This document shows, in pieces, positions 18,032-25,693 of a stretch of 64,000 nucleotides of DNA (position 1 is its first letter; each line of letters begins with the position of its first letter). The notes beneath the pieces were generated by a model. The model had not been told where the DNA came from. It worked only from the letters and a program-made list of their open reading frames with translations, and did not search any database. This DNA is from Erythrobacteraceae bacterium WH01K (GTDB taxonomy: Bacteria; Pseudomonadota; Alphaproteobacteria; Sphingomonadales; Sphingomonadaceae): NCBI GenBank assembly GCA_027941995.1, contig CP115966.1, positions 1,426,001 to 1,490,000 of the forward strand, written 5' to 3'. A program made the position numbers and the translations under genes.

Positions 18032-18048
18032 CCATCAGGAGAACTCCC

Positions 18049-18978
18049 ATGACCAAGTATCGCCGCAGTGCTTCGACTTCGCCAGCCCAGCGCATTACCG
18101 CTGCCATCATCGAAAAGCTCGAGCAAGGCACAAAGCCCTGGGTCAAGCCGTGGCGTGGCGTACCGGTTTCGCGGCCCTTACGCTCCTGCGGGACCCCCTA
18201 TCGCGGGATGAACACCTTCTGGTTGTGGACGGTGGCCGATGGCTGTGGCTACGCCTCGCCCTACTGGATGACCTACCGCCAGCGCCAGCAGCTCGGCGGA
18301 CAGGTCCGCAAGGGCGAAAAGTCGACCATCGCAATCTTTTACAAGAGCTACACCAAGGAGGTCGAGAGCGCCGAAGGCGAAGCTGACACCGAGAACCGGC
18401 GCGTGCTCAAGGCCTATGCCGTGTTCAATGCCGACCAGTGCGACGGCCTCCCCGACTTCTACCATCCAGAGCCACTGGTTGCCGCGCTGGAGCCCTATGG
18501 ACGAGAAGATCGCCTTGATACCTTCTTTGCTCATGTCGGCGCACACCTGCGCCACCATGGCGCGCAGGCTTACTATGAGCCGTTGCGCGACCGGGTCACC
18601 ATGCCGCCAGCCGAACTCTTCGAAGCCTACGACCAATACTATGCGACGCTCGCACACGAGCTTTCGCACTGGACGGGTCACTCTTCGCGGCTCGACCGCG
18701 ATCTCAAGAACCGCTTCGGCAGCGACGCCTATGCCGCCGAGGAACTGATCGCCGAACTTTCCTCGGCCATTCTCGGGGCAGAACTGGGTCTTCCTGTTAC
18801 CCATCTCGACCATCACGCCAGCTACATCGCGTCTTGGCTCAAGATCCTCAAATCGGACGAGCGCGCGATCTTGACCGCTGCGGCCAAGGCCGAGGAAGCG
18901 GCAAGCCTGTTGCTCGAGCTTGGGGGTCACCAATCCTGCGATAGCGAGGCCGACATCGATCTCTCTGATGCAGCCTGA
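18049..18978 (+). CDS. ardC: ArdC-like antirestriction protein with zincin domain
   Basis: 309 residues. The N-terminal ssDNA-binding ArdC/DUF1738 domain shows ITAAIIEKLEQGTKPWVKPW, PYRGMNTFWLW and GGQVRKGEKSTIAIFYK. The C-terminal metallopeptidase has the HExxH motif in LAHELSHWTGH, then AAEELIAELSSAILGAELGL. ArdC proteins of conjugative plasmids bind single-stranded DNA and protect it from restriction in the recipient. The start is the ATG after the shared ATCAGGAG leader, not the upstream one. The adjacent gene starts 12 bases after the stop. Confidence 0.92.
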   Translation: MTKYRRSASTSPAQRITAAIIEKLEQGTKPWVKPWRGVPVSRPLRSCGTPYRGMNTFWLWTVADGCGYASPYWMTYRQRQQLGGQVRKGEKSTIAIFYKSYTKEVESAEGEADTENRRVLKAYAVFNADQCDGLPDFYHPEPLVAALEPYGREDRLDTFFAHVGAHLRHHGAQAYYEPLRDRVTMPPAELFEAYDQYYATLAHELSHWTGHSSRLDRDLKNRFGSDAYAAEELIAELSSAILGAELGLPVTHLDHHASYIASWLKILKSDERAILTAAAKAEEAASLLLELGGHQSCDSEADIDLSDAA

Positions 18979-18989
18979 GGAGCAGTGAG

Positions 18990-19430
18990 ATGGGACGTTC
19001 CGTCAGCTATCCAACTGGCTCCGTGGTGGCCTTTCGCCTGCTTGATGAGGGCGAAGGCGGCGATGTCGACTGGGTCTACGAGTGCCTGGTCGACGAGGTC
19101 ATCGATATCACGAAGGCGACCTTTCCTTCCTTTGAACGCTTCGATGGATGGCGCGGCCGCGAGGACCGCATCCTCCTGCGAAACGCCTTCGCCGATTGCG
19201 GCATATCGACCTATTGCGGGCTCGCCGCGATCTGGCTCGCCGAACGCGATGATGCCCGGTACTGGGAGGCGGATTTCTACATCCCAAGAACGGCAAGGGC
19301 ACGGCACTGGCTCGCCCAGGTGTCAGGAAAGTTCATCGACCTGTTTGGTGAGCTGCGCCTGGTTGGGCGGTTCTCGAATGGTGAAGCGATCTTCGAGCGC
19401 TCCCGATCCACCTGCGACAGCGGCTCCTGA
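18990..19430 (+). CDS. Conserved hypothetical protein next to ardC
   Basis: 146 residues, beginning MGRSVSYPTGSVVAFRLLDE with FDGWRGREDRILLRNAFADC and STYCGLAAIWLAERDD in the middle. It lacks signal peptide and membrane helices. Similar proteins recur beside ardC in sphingomonad plasmids and ICEs (recollection, not searched). The gene lies 12 bases after ardC and is probably cotranscribed; an antirestriction or DNA-entry role is a guess from context. Confidence 0.75.
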   Translation: MGRSVSYPTGSVVAFRLLDEGEGGDVDWVYECLVDEVIDITKATFPSFERFDGWRGREDRILLRNAFADCGISTYCGLAAIWLAERDDARYWEADFYIPRTARARHWLAQVSGKFIDLFGELRLVGRFSNGEAIFERSRSTCDSGS

Positions 19431-19486
19431 TCCTGCCTCATCCCAGTCCGCCGGGAGAGGCCCTTGGGCCGGTCGTGGCGAGCCGC

Positions 19487-19538
19487 AACCTGCGGCCCGT
19501 CGGCCCGTGTTGCCCGCGCCAGCCTAGGGCCGCAGGTT
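19487..19538. repeat. 12-bp inverted repeat in the DUF2493 leader
   Basis: AACCTGCGGCCC and GGGCCGCAGGTT pair perfectly across a 28-base loop. The element sits in the 219-base gap before the DUF2493 gene and, with the hairpin at 19592-19629, makes this gap strongly structured. Confidence 0.6.
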
Positions 19539-19591
19539 TCCCGCTGCGCGGTGCGTCTCGCCCCTTCTCCCGGCTCTGATCGGGCTCCGGC

Positions 19592-19629
19592 GGACAGGGC
19601 CGAGGCAATGGTGCCTCCTCTCCTTGTCC
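19592..19629 (+). promoter_or_regulatory. Two-tier leader hairpin before the DUF2493 gene
   Basis: Outer stem GGACAGGG with CCTTGTCC (one G-U) encloses a perfect inner hairpin GAGGCA, ATGG loop, TGCCTC. It ends 20 bases before the ATG and is followed by ATCAGGAGACACCCC, the recurrent leader motif. Confidence 0.6.
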
Positions 19630-19649
19630 CCGCGATCAGGAGACACCCC

Positions 19650-20585
19650 ATGTACGACAGCTTCATCGACCAGTTGAGCGGCCTTGACCTTTCAAGCCTC
19701 AGCATCAGGCCCGCCCCATTCAATGCAACCGACTTTCCCTGCGAGGACGCGATCGACCAGACACTTGGCGCCGTATGGTCCGACCTTTTCGCGATGTTTT
19801 CCGACACTGCTTTGGAGGCTGATGCCGAGGATATTGCCTGGGGCATGGTCAATCTCTTTCACCGCGCAGCCAGCCGTAAGTCGGCTCAATTGGATCGGGC
19901 CAGCGACGAGATCCGGACTCTGCTGGCATCCGCTGATGGATCCGAAGTGCATTCGAGCAATCTGGAAGAGCAGGTCGAGCGCGCGCAGGCTGCCGAAGCC
20001 AGCATGCTGGCCTTCGAGCAAATGCGCGAGGCGACGGCAGCACTTTATCGCGACGAGACCGGTTCCTCGTGGAAGCCCGTTTCCGGCTCGCGCACGAACC
20101 ATTCGCGAAATCTCACATCGGCCGTGATCGATGCCCGCGATTTCCTCCGCGCACGCGCGGAGAACCGGCGTCATGCCCTGATTCCGGAGGGCACTCCGGT
20201 AGTCTTTGCCGGTGGTCGCCAAAGCTTCGAGAGCGCCGAGGATGCGAAGCGTTATGCCGAAAATGTTTGGGCGACGCTGGACAAGGTTCGCGATGTGGTT
20301 CCTGATCTCTTCCTGGTTCATGGTGGCGACGGCAAGGGTGCCGATCGCCTGGCCGCGAGCTGGGCCGAGCGCCGCGAAGTACAGCAACTGACCTACTCAC
20401 TTGATCGTCGGCTTGGTGCCCGCGCCGGATTCAAGCGCAACGAGCAGATGCTCTCGCTCAATCCGCGCTACGTTGTCGCCTTTCCGGGCAATGGCGTGAC
20501 CGAACGGCTCGTCATCGATGCCAAGGCGCGCCGGATCACCGTGGTCGATCGTCGTGGCCACTTGGGCACCTCTCCCGGGTCCTGA
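19650..20585 (+). CDS. DUF2493 (SLOG-like nucleotide-binding) protein
   Basis: 311 residues. The first half is helical (LEEQVERAQAAEASMLAFEQ). The C-terminal third is a DUF2493/YspA-type Rossmann domain with VVFAGGRQSFES, PDLFLVHGGDGKGADRLAASWA and NPRYVVAFPGNGVTERLV. Related SLOG domains bind nucleotides or their derivatives; DUF2493 proteins are frequent on conjugative elements and their role is not defined. The ATG follows the shared ATCAGGAGACACCCC leader; longer in-frame starts cross the structured leader and are rejected. Confidence 0.85.
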   Translation: MYDSFIDQLSGLDLSSLSIRPAPFNATDFPCEDAIDQTLGAVWSDLFAMFSDTALEADAEDIAWGMVNLFHRAASRKSAQLDRASDEIRTLLASADGSEVHSSNLEEQVERAQAAEASMLAFEQMREATAALYRDETGSSWKPVSGSRTNHSRNLTSAVIDARDFLRARAENRRHALIPEGTPVVFAGGRQSFESAEDAKRYAENVWATLDKVRDVVPDLFLVHGGDGKGADRLAASWAERREVQQLTYSLDRRLGARAGFKRNEQMLSLNPRYVVAFPGNGVTERLVIDAKARRITVVDRRGHLGTSPGS

Positions 20586-20644
20586 GGGGCCCTTCATCAT
20601 CTGCATGAGAATTGCCTGGATGTGCATTCGGCGCCGACCCGACT

Positions 20645-20926
20645 ATGCATGAGGTCATGCAACTTGACGATCTGCTGCAGCGCTACTTTGCTACCACCGA
20701 CCTCTCCGCGGTTGCTCCCGACACATTTGCAGCCGGCATCGAGCATTGCCGGGTCGATTTCGGCCTTGAGGAGGACCGGGGCAAGCGCTTTGCACTGTGG
20801 TCGTTCCTGCACATGTTCGGGTCCGCCCCCGACCTCGATGTGGCGTTCGAGAACGAGGAAGACCGGGAAGCTGCGCGCAACTTTATGGATCTCCTAGCGG
20901 CATCGGAAGACGATGGGGCAAGCTGA
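20645..20926 (+). CDS. Conserved hypothetical protein, first gene of ssb module A
   Basis: 93 residues and acidic: LDDLLQRYFATTDLSAVAP, then DRGKRFALWSFLHMFGSAPD and AFENEEDREAARNFMDLLAA. No known domain. The C-terminal half recurs almost identically at 35235-35384, where the 5' half is missing. Start choice is uncertain: ATG at 20645 or 20657 (a GAGG lies only a few bases before the second). It precedes ssb by 270 bases. Confidence 0.7.
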   Translation: MHEVMQLDDLLQRYFATTDLSAVAPDTFAAGIEHCRVDFGLEEDRGKRFALWSFLHMFGSAPDLDVAFENEEDREAARNFMDLLAASEDDGAS

Positions 20927-21046
20927 TTGCATCGGGAACACGCGAGCCTTCAGACCCGCACCCGATACCCATCCGGCTTTTGTCGCGAACAGTCCTGAAC
21001 CAGGCCAGCTGAGGACAGCAACCCGTTCCTTTGACGGCCGTGTTGT

Positions 21047-21171
21047 CGCGCTTCGCGCGCCTGCCCGCACCACCCGTCATGAACAGGTTTCCCTTGGAGC
21101 TTCGCTCCTGCGGTGCAGTCCTCCCATGCCCTGCTTCTTCTGGATGTTCGCAAGCCGGAGATGGTCTCCGG
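21047..21171 (+). promoter_or_regulatory. Structured ssb leader, copy A
   Basis: Three hairpins in order: CGCGC-TTC-GCGCG (21047-21059), GGAGC-TTC-GCTCC (21096-21108) and CCGGAGATGGTCTCCGG (21155-21171), 25 bases before the ssb ATG. Copy B at 35506-35631 keeps all three. The middle stem there is entirely different in sequence but still pairs, and the third differs only in the loop, which points to selection on RNA or single-stranded DNA structure. Confidence 0.65.
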
Positions 21172-21196
21172 TTTGAGGAACTGAAGGACTTACACC

Positions 21197-21595
21197 ATGA
21201 CCAATATCGCAATCCTCACCGGTCGCATCGCCCGCGAGCCCGACACCCGCGAGACCAAGGGCGGCACCAACGTCACCGGGATCACCGTCGTCACCGATCG
21301 CCCAGCACGGGACAAGGACGGCAAGACATACAAGGACGAGAACGGCTACACCGCCAAGGAAAGCGAGTTCCACCGAGTGACCTGCTTCAACGGCCTTGCC
21401 AAGACCGTCGGCCAGTACTGCTCCAAGGGCCAGCTGGTCAGCGTCCAGGGCCGCATCCACTACACCCAGTGGGAGGACAAGGACGGGGTCACCCGCTACG
21501 GCACCGAAATCCTCGCCGACAAGGTCGACTTCCTCTCCCGCGGCAACGGCTCCGGCGAGAACGACGACAACAAAGATGCTCCCGAGATCGACTGA
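21197..21595 (+). CDS. ssb: Single-stranded DNA-binding protein, copy A
   Basis: 132 residues forming one OB fold: MTNIAILTGRIAREPDTRET, then ESEFHRVTCFNGLAKTVGQY and SVQGRIHYTQWEDKDGVTRY. The tail is short and ends in an acidic DAPEID rather than the usual DDDIPF tip, as in many element-borne SSBs. It coats the incoming strand during transfer. A second, nearly identical gene lies at 35658. GAAGGA precedes the ATG by about 9 bases. Confidence 0.96.
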   Translation: MTNIAILTGRIAREPDTRETKGGTNVTGITVVTDRPARDKDGKTYKDENGYTAKESEFHRVTCFNGLAKTVGQYCSKGQLVSVQGRIHYTQWEDKDGVTRYGTEILADKVDFLSRGNGSGENDDNKDAPEID

Positions 21596-21619
21596 ACTCT
21601 CCCGTCGATCTCCCTCCCG

Positions 21620-21651
21620 AAGGGGTCCTGTCCAACCGGACAGGGCCCCTT
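21620..21651. terminator. Terminator after ssb copy A
   Basis: AAGGGGTCCTGTCC and GGACAGGGCCCCTT form a 14-base-arm hairpin with loop AACC. It lies between ssb and the convergent small gene. The B copy carries paired substitutions in the same stem. Confidence 0.88.
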
Positions 21652-21661
21652 CTTGCTGTTC

Positions 21662-21928
21662 CTACTCTCCGGATGGCTGTTCGGTGCGAGGAGACGAGCG
21701 AGCCGGTGGAAGCAGCTTCTGCAGAGACGCCTCTTCACCGAGCTTTCCGAGCTCTCCGGCAACTCTTGCGAGCGCCTTCTTCGAGAAGGTCTCAAGCCCC
21801 GTTCCCAGGATGATGCGTCCCAGTTCTAGGGCGGCTTGAGCTTCAAGTAGCTTCTGGCGCTCGGCAAGTGCCAGCCGGTCGGCCTCGAGTTTCCGGAGTG
21901 CTGCGACAGCGCTTCGTTTGGTTGGCAT
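21662..21928 (-). CDS. Small coiled-coil protein, mobilisation-accessory type (DUF6437-like)
   Basis: 88 residues: an N-terminal helix rich in Ala, Leu and Glu (AALRKLEADRLALAERQKLL), then AALELGRIILGTGLETFSKKAL. The layout resembles the TraC/TraD-type or DUF6437 small proteins of sphingomonad mobile elements; the assignment is from memory and tentative. AGGAA precedes the ATG. It is present only in module A, not in the duplicated module B, so it was inserted or lost after the duplication. Confidence 0.6.
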   Translation of the reverse strand: MPTKRSAVAALRKLEADRLALAERQKLLEAQAALELGRIILGTGLETFSKKALARVAGELGKLGEEASLQKLLPPARSSPRTEQPSGE

Positions 21929-22041
21929 CGGGGTTCCTTTCCTGCACCCCTCGGTGGTTCCTCCCTTCGATCAACATGCACCCGGGCACAGCCTGTAGGA
22001 AAGTCCAATCGCGCTGGTCGTCCCTTGCACTACGTAACGGA

Positions 22042-22216
22042 GCGGGGGAGGGGGCTGGCTCACCGAATTCCAAGGGTGATGGGCATGGGGCCGGCGCGTC
22101 AAGGACGGCGGGGCCCCACCATTTTGCCTCCCCTGCGCTTTGCTCCGGTCCGACAAAATCGTTGCCCCCACCGCCGCTTCGCGGTCGCCCTCGGGGCGAT
22201 CCCTGACCCGCCGGCC
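22042..22216. ncRNA. Conserved noncoding element, copy A
   Basis: About 175 bases without a convincing gene, highly similar to 36138-36314. Shared blocks include GGCGCGTCAAGGACGGC, CCACCATTTTGCCTCCCC, GGTCCGACAAAATCGTT and CCCTGACCCGCCGGCC. It contains the hairpin ACCGC...GCGGT. It lies upstream of the 73-residue gene in both modules. It could be a structured RNA, a single-strand promoter or a protein-binding site; the type ncRNA is provisional. Confidence 0.45.
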
Positions 22217-22236
22217 CCATGCCCCTCCGCCTGTTT

Positions 22237-22256
22237 CCTGTCGTCTCAGCGACAGG
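22237..22256 (+). promoter_or_regulatory. Leader hairpin before the 73-residue gene, copy A
   Basis: CCTGTCG and CGACAGG pair around TCTCAG, ending 15 bases before the ATG and followed by TTTCAGGAGGATATC. The B copy has a different stem sequence at the same place. Confidence 0.6.
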
Positions 22257-22271
22257 TTTCAGGAGGATATC

Positions 22272-22493
22272 ATGACTACACTCAGCACCTTGGACATGAA
22301 CGCGCACAGCTATTTCGAAGCGCTTGCAGTTGCCGAAAGGCGCGCCCAGCACAGTTTCTTCGACCAGCACGTGGTGGAAGATGAAGACCTGGGCTACTTC
22401 GCCCTGGACGAGGGTGACTACAACGCACTGCCTGCGCATCTCGCCAGCCGCGTGGTGCACACGGTCCATGGAGCCATGCTGGACGAATACTGA
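22272..22493 (+). CDS. Conserved 73-residue hypothetical protein, copy A
   Basis: Residues include HSYFEALAVAERRAQHSFFD, DLGYFALDEGDYNALPAHLA and RVVHTVHGAMLDEY. No known domain. The B copy (36368-36589) differs mostly at the N-terminus and keeps the core. AGGAGG lies 6 bases upstream of the ATG. A terminator follows, so it is transcribed alone. Its fixed place behind ssb suggests a role in DNA entry, not demonstrated. Confidence 0.75.
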   Translation: MTTLSTLDMNAHSYFEALAVAERRAQHSFFDQHVVEDEDLGYFALDEGDYNALPAHLASRVVHTVHGAMLDEY

Positions 22494-22504
22494 CGACCAT
22501 ACGA

Positions 22505-22537
22505 GGGCAGGAGCCGGTGACGGTTCCTGCCTTTTTT
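22505..22537 (+). terminator. Terminator after the 73-residue gene, copy A
   Basis: GGCAGGAGCC and GGTTCCTGCC pair around a short GTGAC-type loop and are followed by TTTTTT. Confidence 0.9.
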
Positions 22538-22892
22538 CGTGTTCGCTGGCACTGGAGCGGGACGAAAAGCGGAATGGGGCTGGGGTCGCGCTCGGTCCCG
22601 CCCCGCCTTCGGCGGTGCTCCTGCGGGCGCGGCCTTCTTGTTCTGGGCCCCGCACGCACTCCCGAACGACAGCGGGTCGGACCGGCGCGGTGCTGCGGGA
22701 ACCGACAGGCCCCGGTCCCGGGCACCGCACGCGCTCCTTTGCCGCAGCCTTTGCGGGGGTGCGGTCCTTGTGCGTGGTATTCGTTCAGTTGCAGATCAAG
22801 CAGGATTACGACCGCGAACTGGATGCTCGCGCCGCCGAGGGCTCCGTTGGAAAATGCCTTCGAGAACGGAACGACCAGGGTCACCGGATTTC
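22538..22892. other. GC-rich intergenic stretch before the island
   Basis: No gene supported. It is full of short GC palindromes (CCGCCTTCGGCGG near 22605, GGGCCCCGC, CCGGTCCCGGG) and has no counterpart in module B. The open frames here have no recognisable content. Confidence 0.4.
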
Positions 22893-22932
22893 GCCGCGCA
22901 ATGGGGAACAGAATTGGCACACCGTACGCAGC
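22893..22932. repeat. Left direct repeat of the cargo island (candidate att site)
   Basis: 40 bases matching 37041-37080 at 34 positions with no gap: GCCGCGCAAT, G/T, GGGAAC, a variable 6-base block, then an identical 17 bases GGCACACCGTACGCAGC. It lies 13 bases before the first of two tandem tyrosine recombinases, where an attachment site would be expected. Confidence 0.55.
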
Positions 22933-22945
22933 CTAAGCTGCATTT

Positions 22946-24190
22946 ATGGACGAAACACGCTATAAAACAGGTATTTATCCTCTTTCGGCGCGAGAGCAAT
23001 CAGGTGGTAGCCAAGGCTCAGTCATAGCCCTTCGCAGACCATCGTTCAGGCTAAAACTGACTGGTCATATCGCTCGTCGTAAGTCGCTTCCCATCGGAAT
23101 TACGTGGGACACCGAACTTCCCGGCTTCGGACTTCGCAAACGGAAGTCGGGACATCTTACATGGATAGTCAAGCATAGCCCGCGAGGCGTGCAGCGCATG
23201 GTGACGCTTGGTTGCGCGGGTATGGCGGCAGGTGCGCTCAGCGCGCCCGCCGCGCGCGCTGCCGCGCGCAGTTTGCTCATCAAGGCAACGCTTGCCGACC
23301 TCCCGACCGCGCCCGAGAAAAAGCGAGTGCCACTGTTCGCTGATTATGCCGAAGAGTTCTGGCAGGATTATTCGCCGCATTGGAAGCCAGCGACACAGCG
23401 ATCGTCGCGTTCGCGCATCGATCAACTGCTTGTGCCAAGGTTCGGTGACCTGCCGGTCGATATGATCGAACGCGGAGACATCAACCGCTGGCGAGACAGC
23501 ATGGCTGAACGGGGAGGGACCTTCAACCGCGCCATCCCCATTATGTCGGTGATGATGCAATATGCCGAGAAGCTGGGTTACCGGGCTAAGAACACCAACC
23601 CGTGTCGCGGTGTCTCGCGTTTCAAGCGCGACCTTCCCGAGCGCTACCTTTCCGCCGATGAATACCGCAGACTGGGGCGCGTTTTGGCCGAACACGATGG
23701 GGTCAATCCATTTGTCATTCCGGCGCTGCTCATGCTCATCTACACGGGCGCTCGGGTCTCCGAAATCGCGACCTTGCGCTGGCGTTATGTCCAGCCACCA
23801 CGTCTGAAATTGCCAGACAGCAAGACCGGCCCAAAGACGATCTATCTCAATCCGCAAGCTATCGCAGTGCTTGAGGGACTGGAACGTCGCGGCGACGAGT
23901 TGCTGGTCTTTCCTGCCATGCGTCGCGAGGCTCCGATCAATCTAGGTCAGTACTGGGATCGCATCAGGCGCAAGGCTGCGCTACCCGACGTGCGGCTTCA
24001 TGATCTGCGTCACAGCTTCGCCTCGGTTGCCATTGCACAGCACATTCCACTGGCGACAATCGGCAAGCTTCTCGGCCACGCGCTTCCTGAGACAACAGCG
24101 CGGTACGCGCACCTGGCCGATGAGGTGATCGCGGAAAGCGCCGATCGCATCTGCTCCAATCTCGCCAGTGCAATGGGGATCACTGCATGA
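22946..24190 (+). CDS. Tyrosine recombinase, first of a coupled pair
   Basis: 414 residues. An N-terminal DUF4102-like beta domain (GFGLRKRKSGHLTWIVKH) precedes a SAM-like core-binding region (FADYAEEFWQDY) and the catalytic domain: Arg in YTGARVSEIATLRW, LHDLRHSFASVA, LGHALPETTARYAHL with the Tyr nucleophile. All catalytic residues are present, so it should be active. Its stop overlaps the ATG of the second recombinase. The start is uncertain; the frame begins 13 bases after the left direct repeat. Confidence 0.92.
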   Translation: MDETRYKTGIYPLSAREQSGGSQGSVIALRRPSFRLKLTGHIARRKSLPIGITWDTELPGFGLRKRKSGHLTWIVKHSPRGVQRMVTLGCAGMAAGALSAPAARAAARSLLIKATLADLPTAPEKKRVPLFADYAEEFWQDYSPHWKPATQRSSRSRIDQLLVPRFGDLPVDMIERGDINRWRDSMAERGGTFNRAIPIMSVMMQYAEKLGYRAKNTNPCRGVSRFKRDLPERYLSADEYRRLGRVLAEHDGVNPFVIPALLMLIYTGARVSEIATLRWRYVQPPRLKLPDSKTGPKTIYLNPQAIAVLEGLERRGDELLVFPAMRREAPINLGQYWDRIRRKAALPDVRLHDLRHSFASVAIAQHIPLATIGKLLGHALPETTARYAHLADEVIAESADRICSNLASAMGITA

Positions 24191-25350
24191 CCCAGTACGA
24201 CCTCCGGCAGATCATTGCAGAGGAGCTTGCGCGCGTCATACCAGGCGAGGCTGGCAAGCGTCGCTCGAGATTTGACTATGTGCTCCCCGGCTTTGGTGAG
24301 CGCATCCATCCATCGGGCCGCAAGAGCTATGTCCTGCAGCGCACGATGGACGGCAAACAACGGCTCATCACCATTGGCGATGCAGCCATCCTGCCAGAGC
24401 GAATTGCCAAGGATGTCGCCCGGCGCCTTATCCTGCGCATCGAGCTTGGCGAGAACCCTGCCGAGAAGAAGCAGCGCGCGCGCAAGACGCCGACCTATAC
24501 GGCATTTCTCCAATCATACTGGGATGTCGCCGCACCAACCTGGAAGCCATCCACCCGCGAAATCCAGAACATCTACCGGCGGACCCACCTGGATCATGCT
24601 TTTCTGGGCAAGTTCATTGACGAAATTAACCACGCTGATGCGGTGCGCTGGCATGCATCGTTGACGCGCTCGGCGGGCCCAGGCGCTGCTAACCGCGCCA
24701 TGGAAATCCTCAAAGCCATGTTCGGCAAGGCCGAGGCTTGGGGCTACCTGCCGGAGCATTCAAATCCATTTCGTGGTGTGAAGCGCAACAGGGGACGCAA
24801 AATCGAGCGATTCCTGAGCACCGGCGAGATGGCTCGGCTCGGGTGTGTGCTGGCCGCCCATCGAGATGAGAACCCGGTTGAGGTCGCGGTGATCTCGCTC
24901 CTCGCGCTCACAGGTTGTCGGCGAGGCGAGATCCTCCACCTCACTTGGGGCGAGGTCCAAGGGCGAAAGCTGAAACTCACAGATTCGAAGACTGGCCCGC
25001 GCGTTGTCTGGCTTGGTAAGGAGGCGAGGGCGGTGCTCGACGAATTCCCGCGCGGAAAGAAAGACCAACGCGTTTTCACGTTCGACGTTCTGCCAAGATC
25101 GGCTTTGGATTGGTTTTGGCGGAGATTGCGGTGCGAAGCCGGACTGGACGATGTCCGGTTGCACGACCTAAGGCACAACTACGCCAGCCTAGCTGCGCGC
25201 TCTTCCGAAACACTGCCGATGATCGGCAATCTCTTGGGGCACCGGCACGTCACGACTACTGCTCGCTATGCTCACTTGGACGACGGCGTTTTGCTCGAGG
25301 CTGCAGCTTTGATTGGCGAGAGCATTTCGCCTCACCCGCGAAGTAGCTGA
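24187..25350 (+). CDS. Tyrosine recombinase, second of a coupled pair
   Basis: 387 residues. Same architecture as the gene before it but diverged in sequence: SYVLQRTMDGKQRLITIGDA in the N-domain, then LTGCRRGEILHLTW, LHDLRHNYASLA and LGHRHVTTTARYAHL with the Tyr. Translation is coupled through an ATGA overlap. Tandem coupled recombinases are known from other integrating elements, where both may be needed or each may act on one end; which applies here is unknown. Confidence 0.92.
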   Translation: MTQYDLRQIIAEELARVIPGEAGKRRSRFDYVLPGFGERIHPSGRKSYVLQRTMDGKQRLITIGDAAILPERIAKDVARRLILRIELGENPAEKKQRARKTPTYTAFLQSYWDVAAPTWKPSTREIQNIYRRTHLDHAFLGKFIDEINHADAVRWHASLTRSAGPGAANRAMEILKAMFGKAEAWGYLPEHSNPFRGVKRNRGRKIERFLSTGEMARLGCVLAAHRDENPVEVAVISLLALTGCRRGEILHLTWGEVQGRKLKLTDSKTGPRVVWLGKEARAVLDEFPRGKKDQRVFTFDVLPRSALDWFWRRLRCEAGLDDVRLHDLRHNYASLAARSSETLPMIGNLLGHRHVTTTARYAHLDDGVLLEAAALIGESISPHPRSS

Positions 25351-25693
25351 CAAGACAAGTCGGGCCTTCCGGAAGGACAGATTCGGCTAGCTCTTCCTCG
25401 ATCGCGCCGTCGGGTCTTATGGCTGCTAGGTGCCCTTTGTCGGACGTTAAGCAACTCAGCGTTTATTCGCAAAAGCTGCTATTGCGCGTGCCGCATCATT
25501 CGACCGATTTTGCGTCAGTCGCCGTGCGCGTTGTCAAAAAGCCTTTCGAGAAAGAGATACTGCGACAAAAAGATTGAAATTTTCACTTGTCGCGCAGTTG
25601 CCTGAGCAGAATAACGAAGACTAGGTCCGTAAGGGATTGATTGGAGGGTGAGGTCCACCGACCTCAAGTGACGACGGGGGATAAGGGGACAGG
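25351..25693. other. Intergenic stretch upstream of the SbcD-like gene
   Basis: 343 bases without a supported gene, AT-richer than its surroundings. It contains GCCTTCCGGAAGGAC just after the recombinase stop (possible terminator without a T-run) and the probable promoter of the SbcD/SbcC-like pair, which cannot be placed with certainty. Confidence 0.4.

Noticed and set aside
22140-22965. Several overlapping long frames in the GC-rich region after the 73-residue gene
   Set aside because: They are Arg/Pro/Ala-rich, run through a terminator and palindromes, and share no protein pattern with module B.
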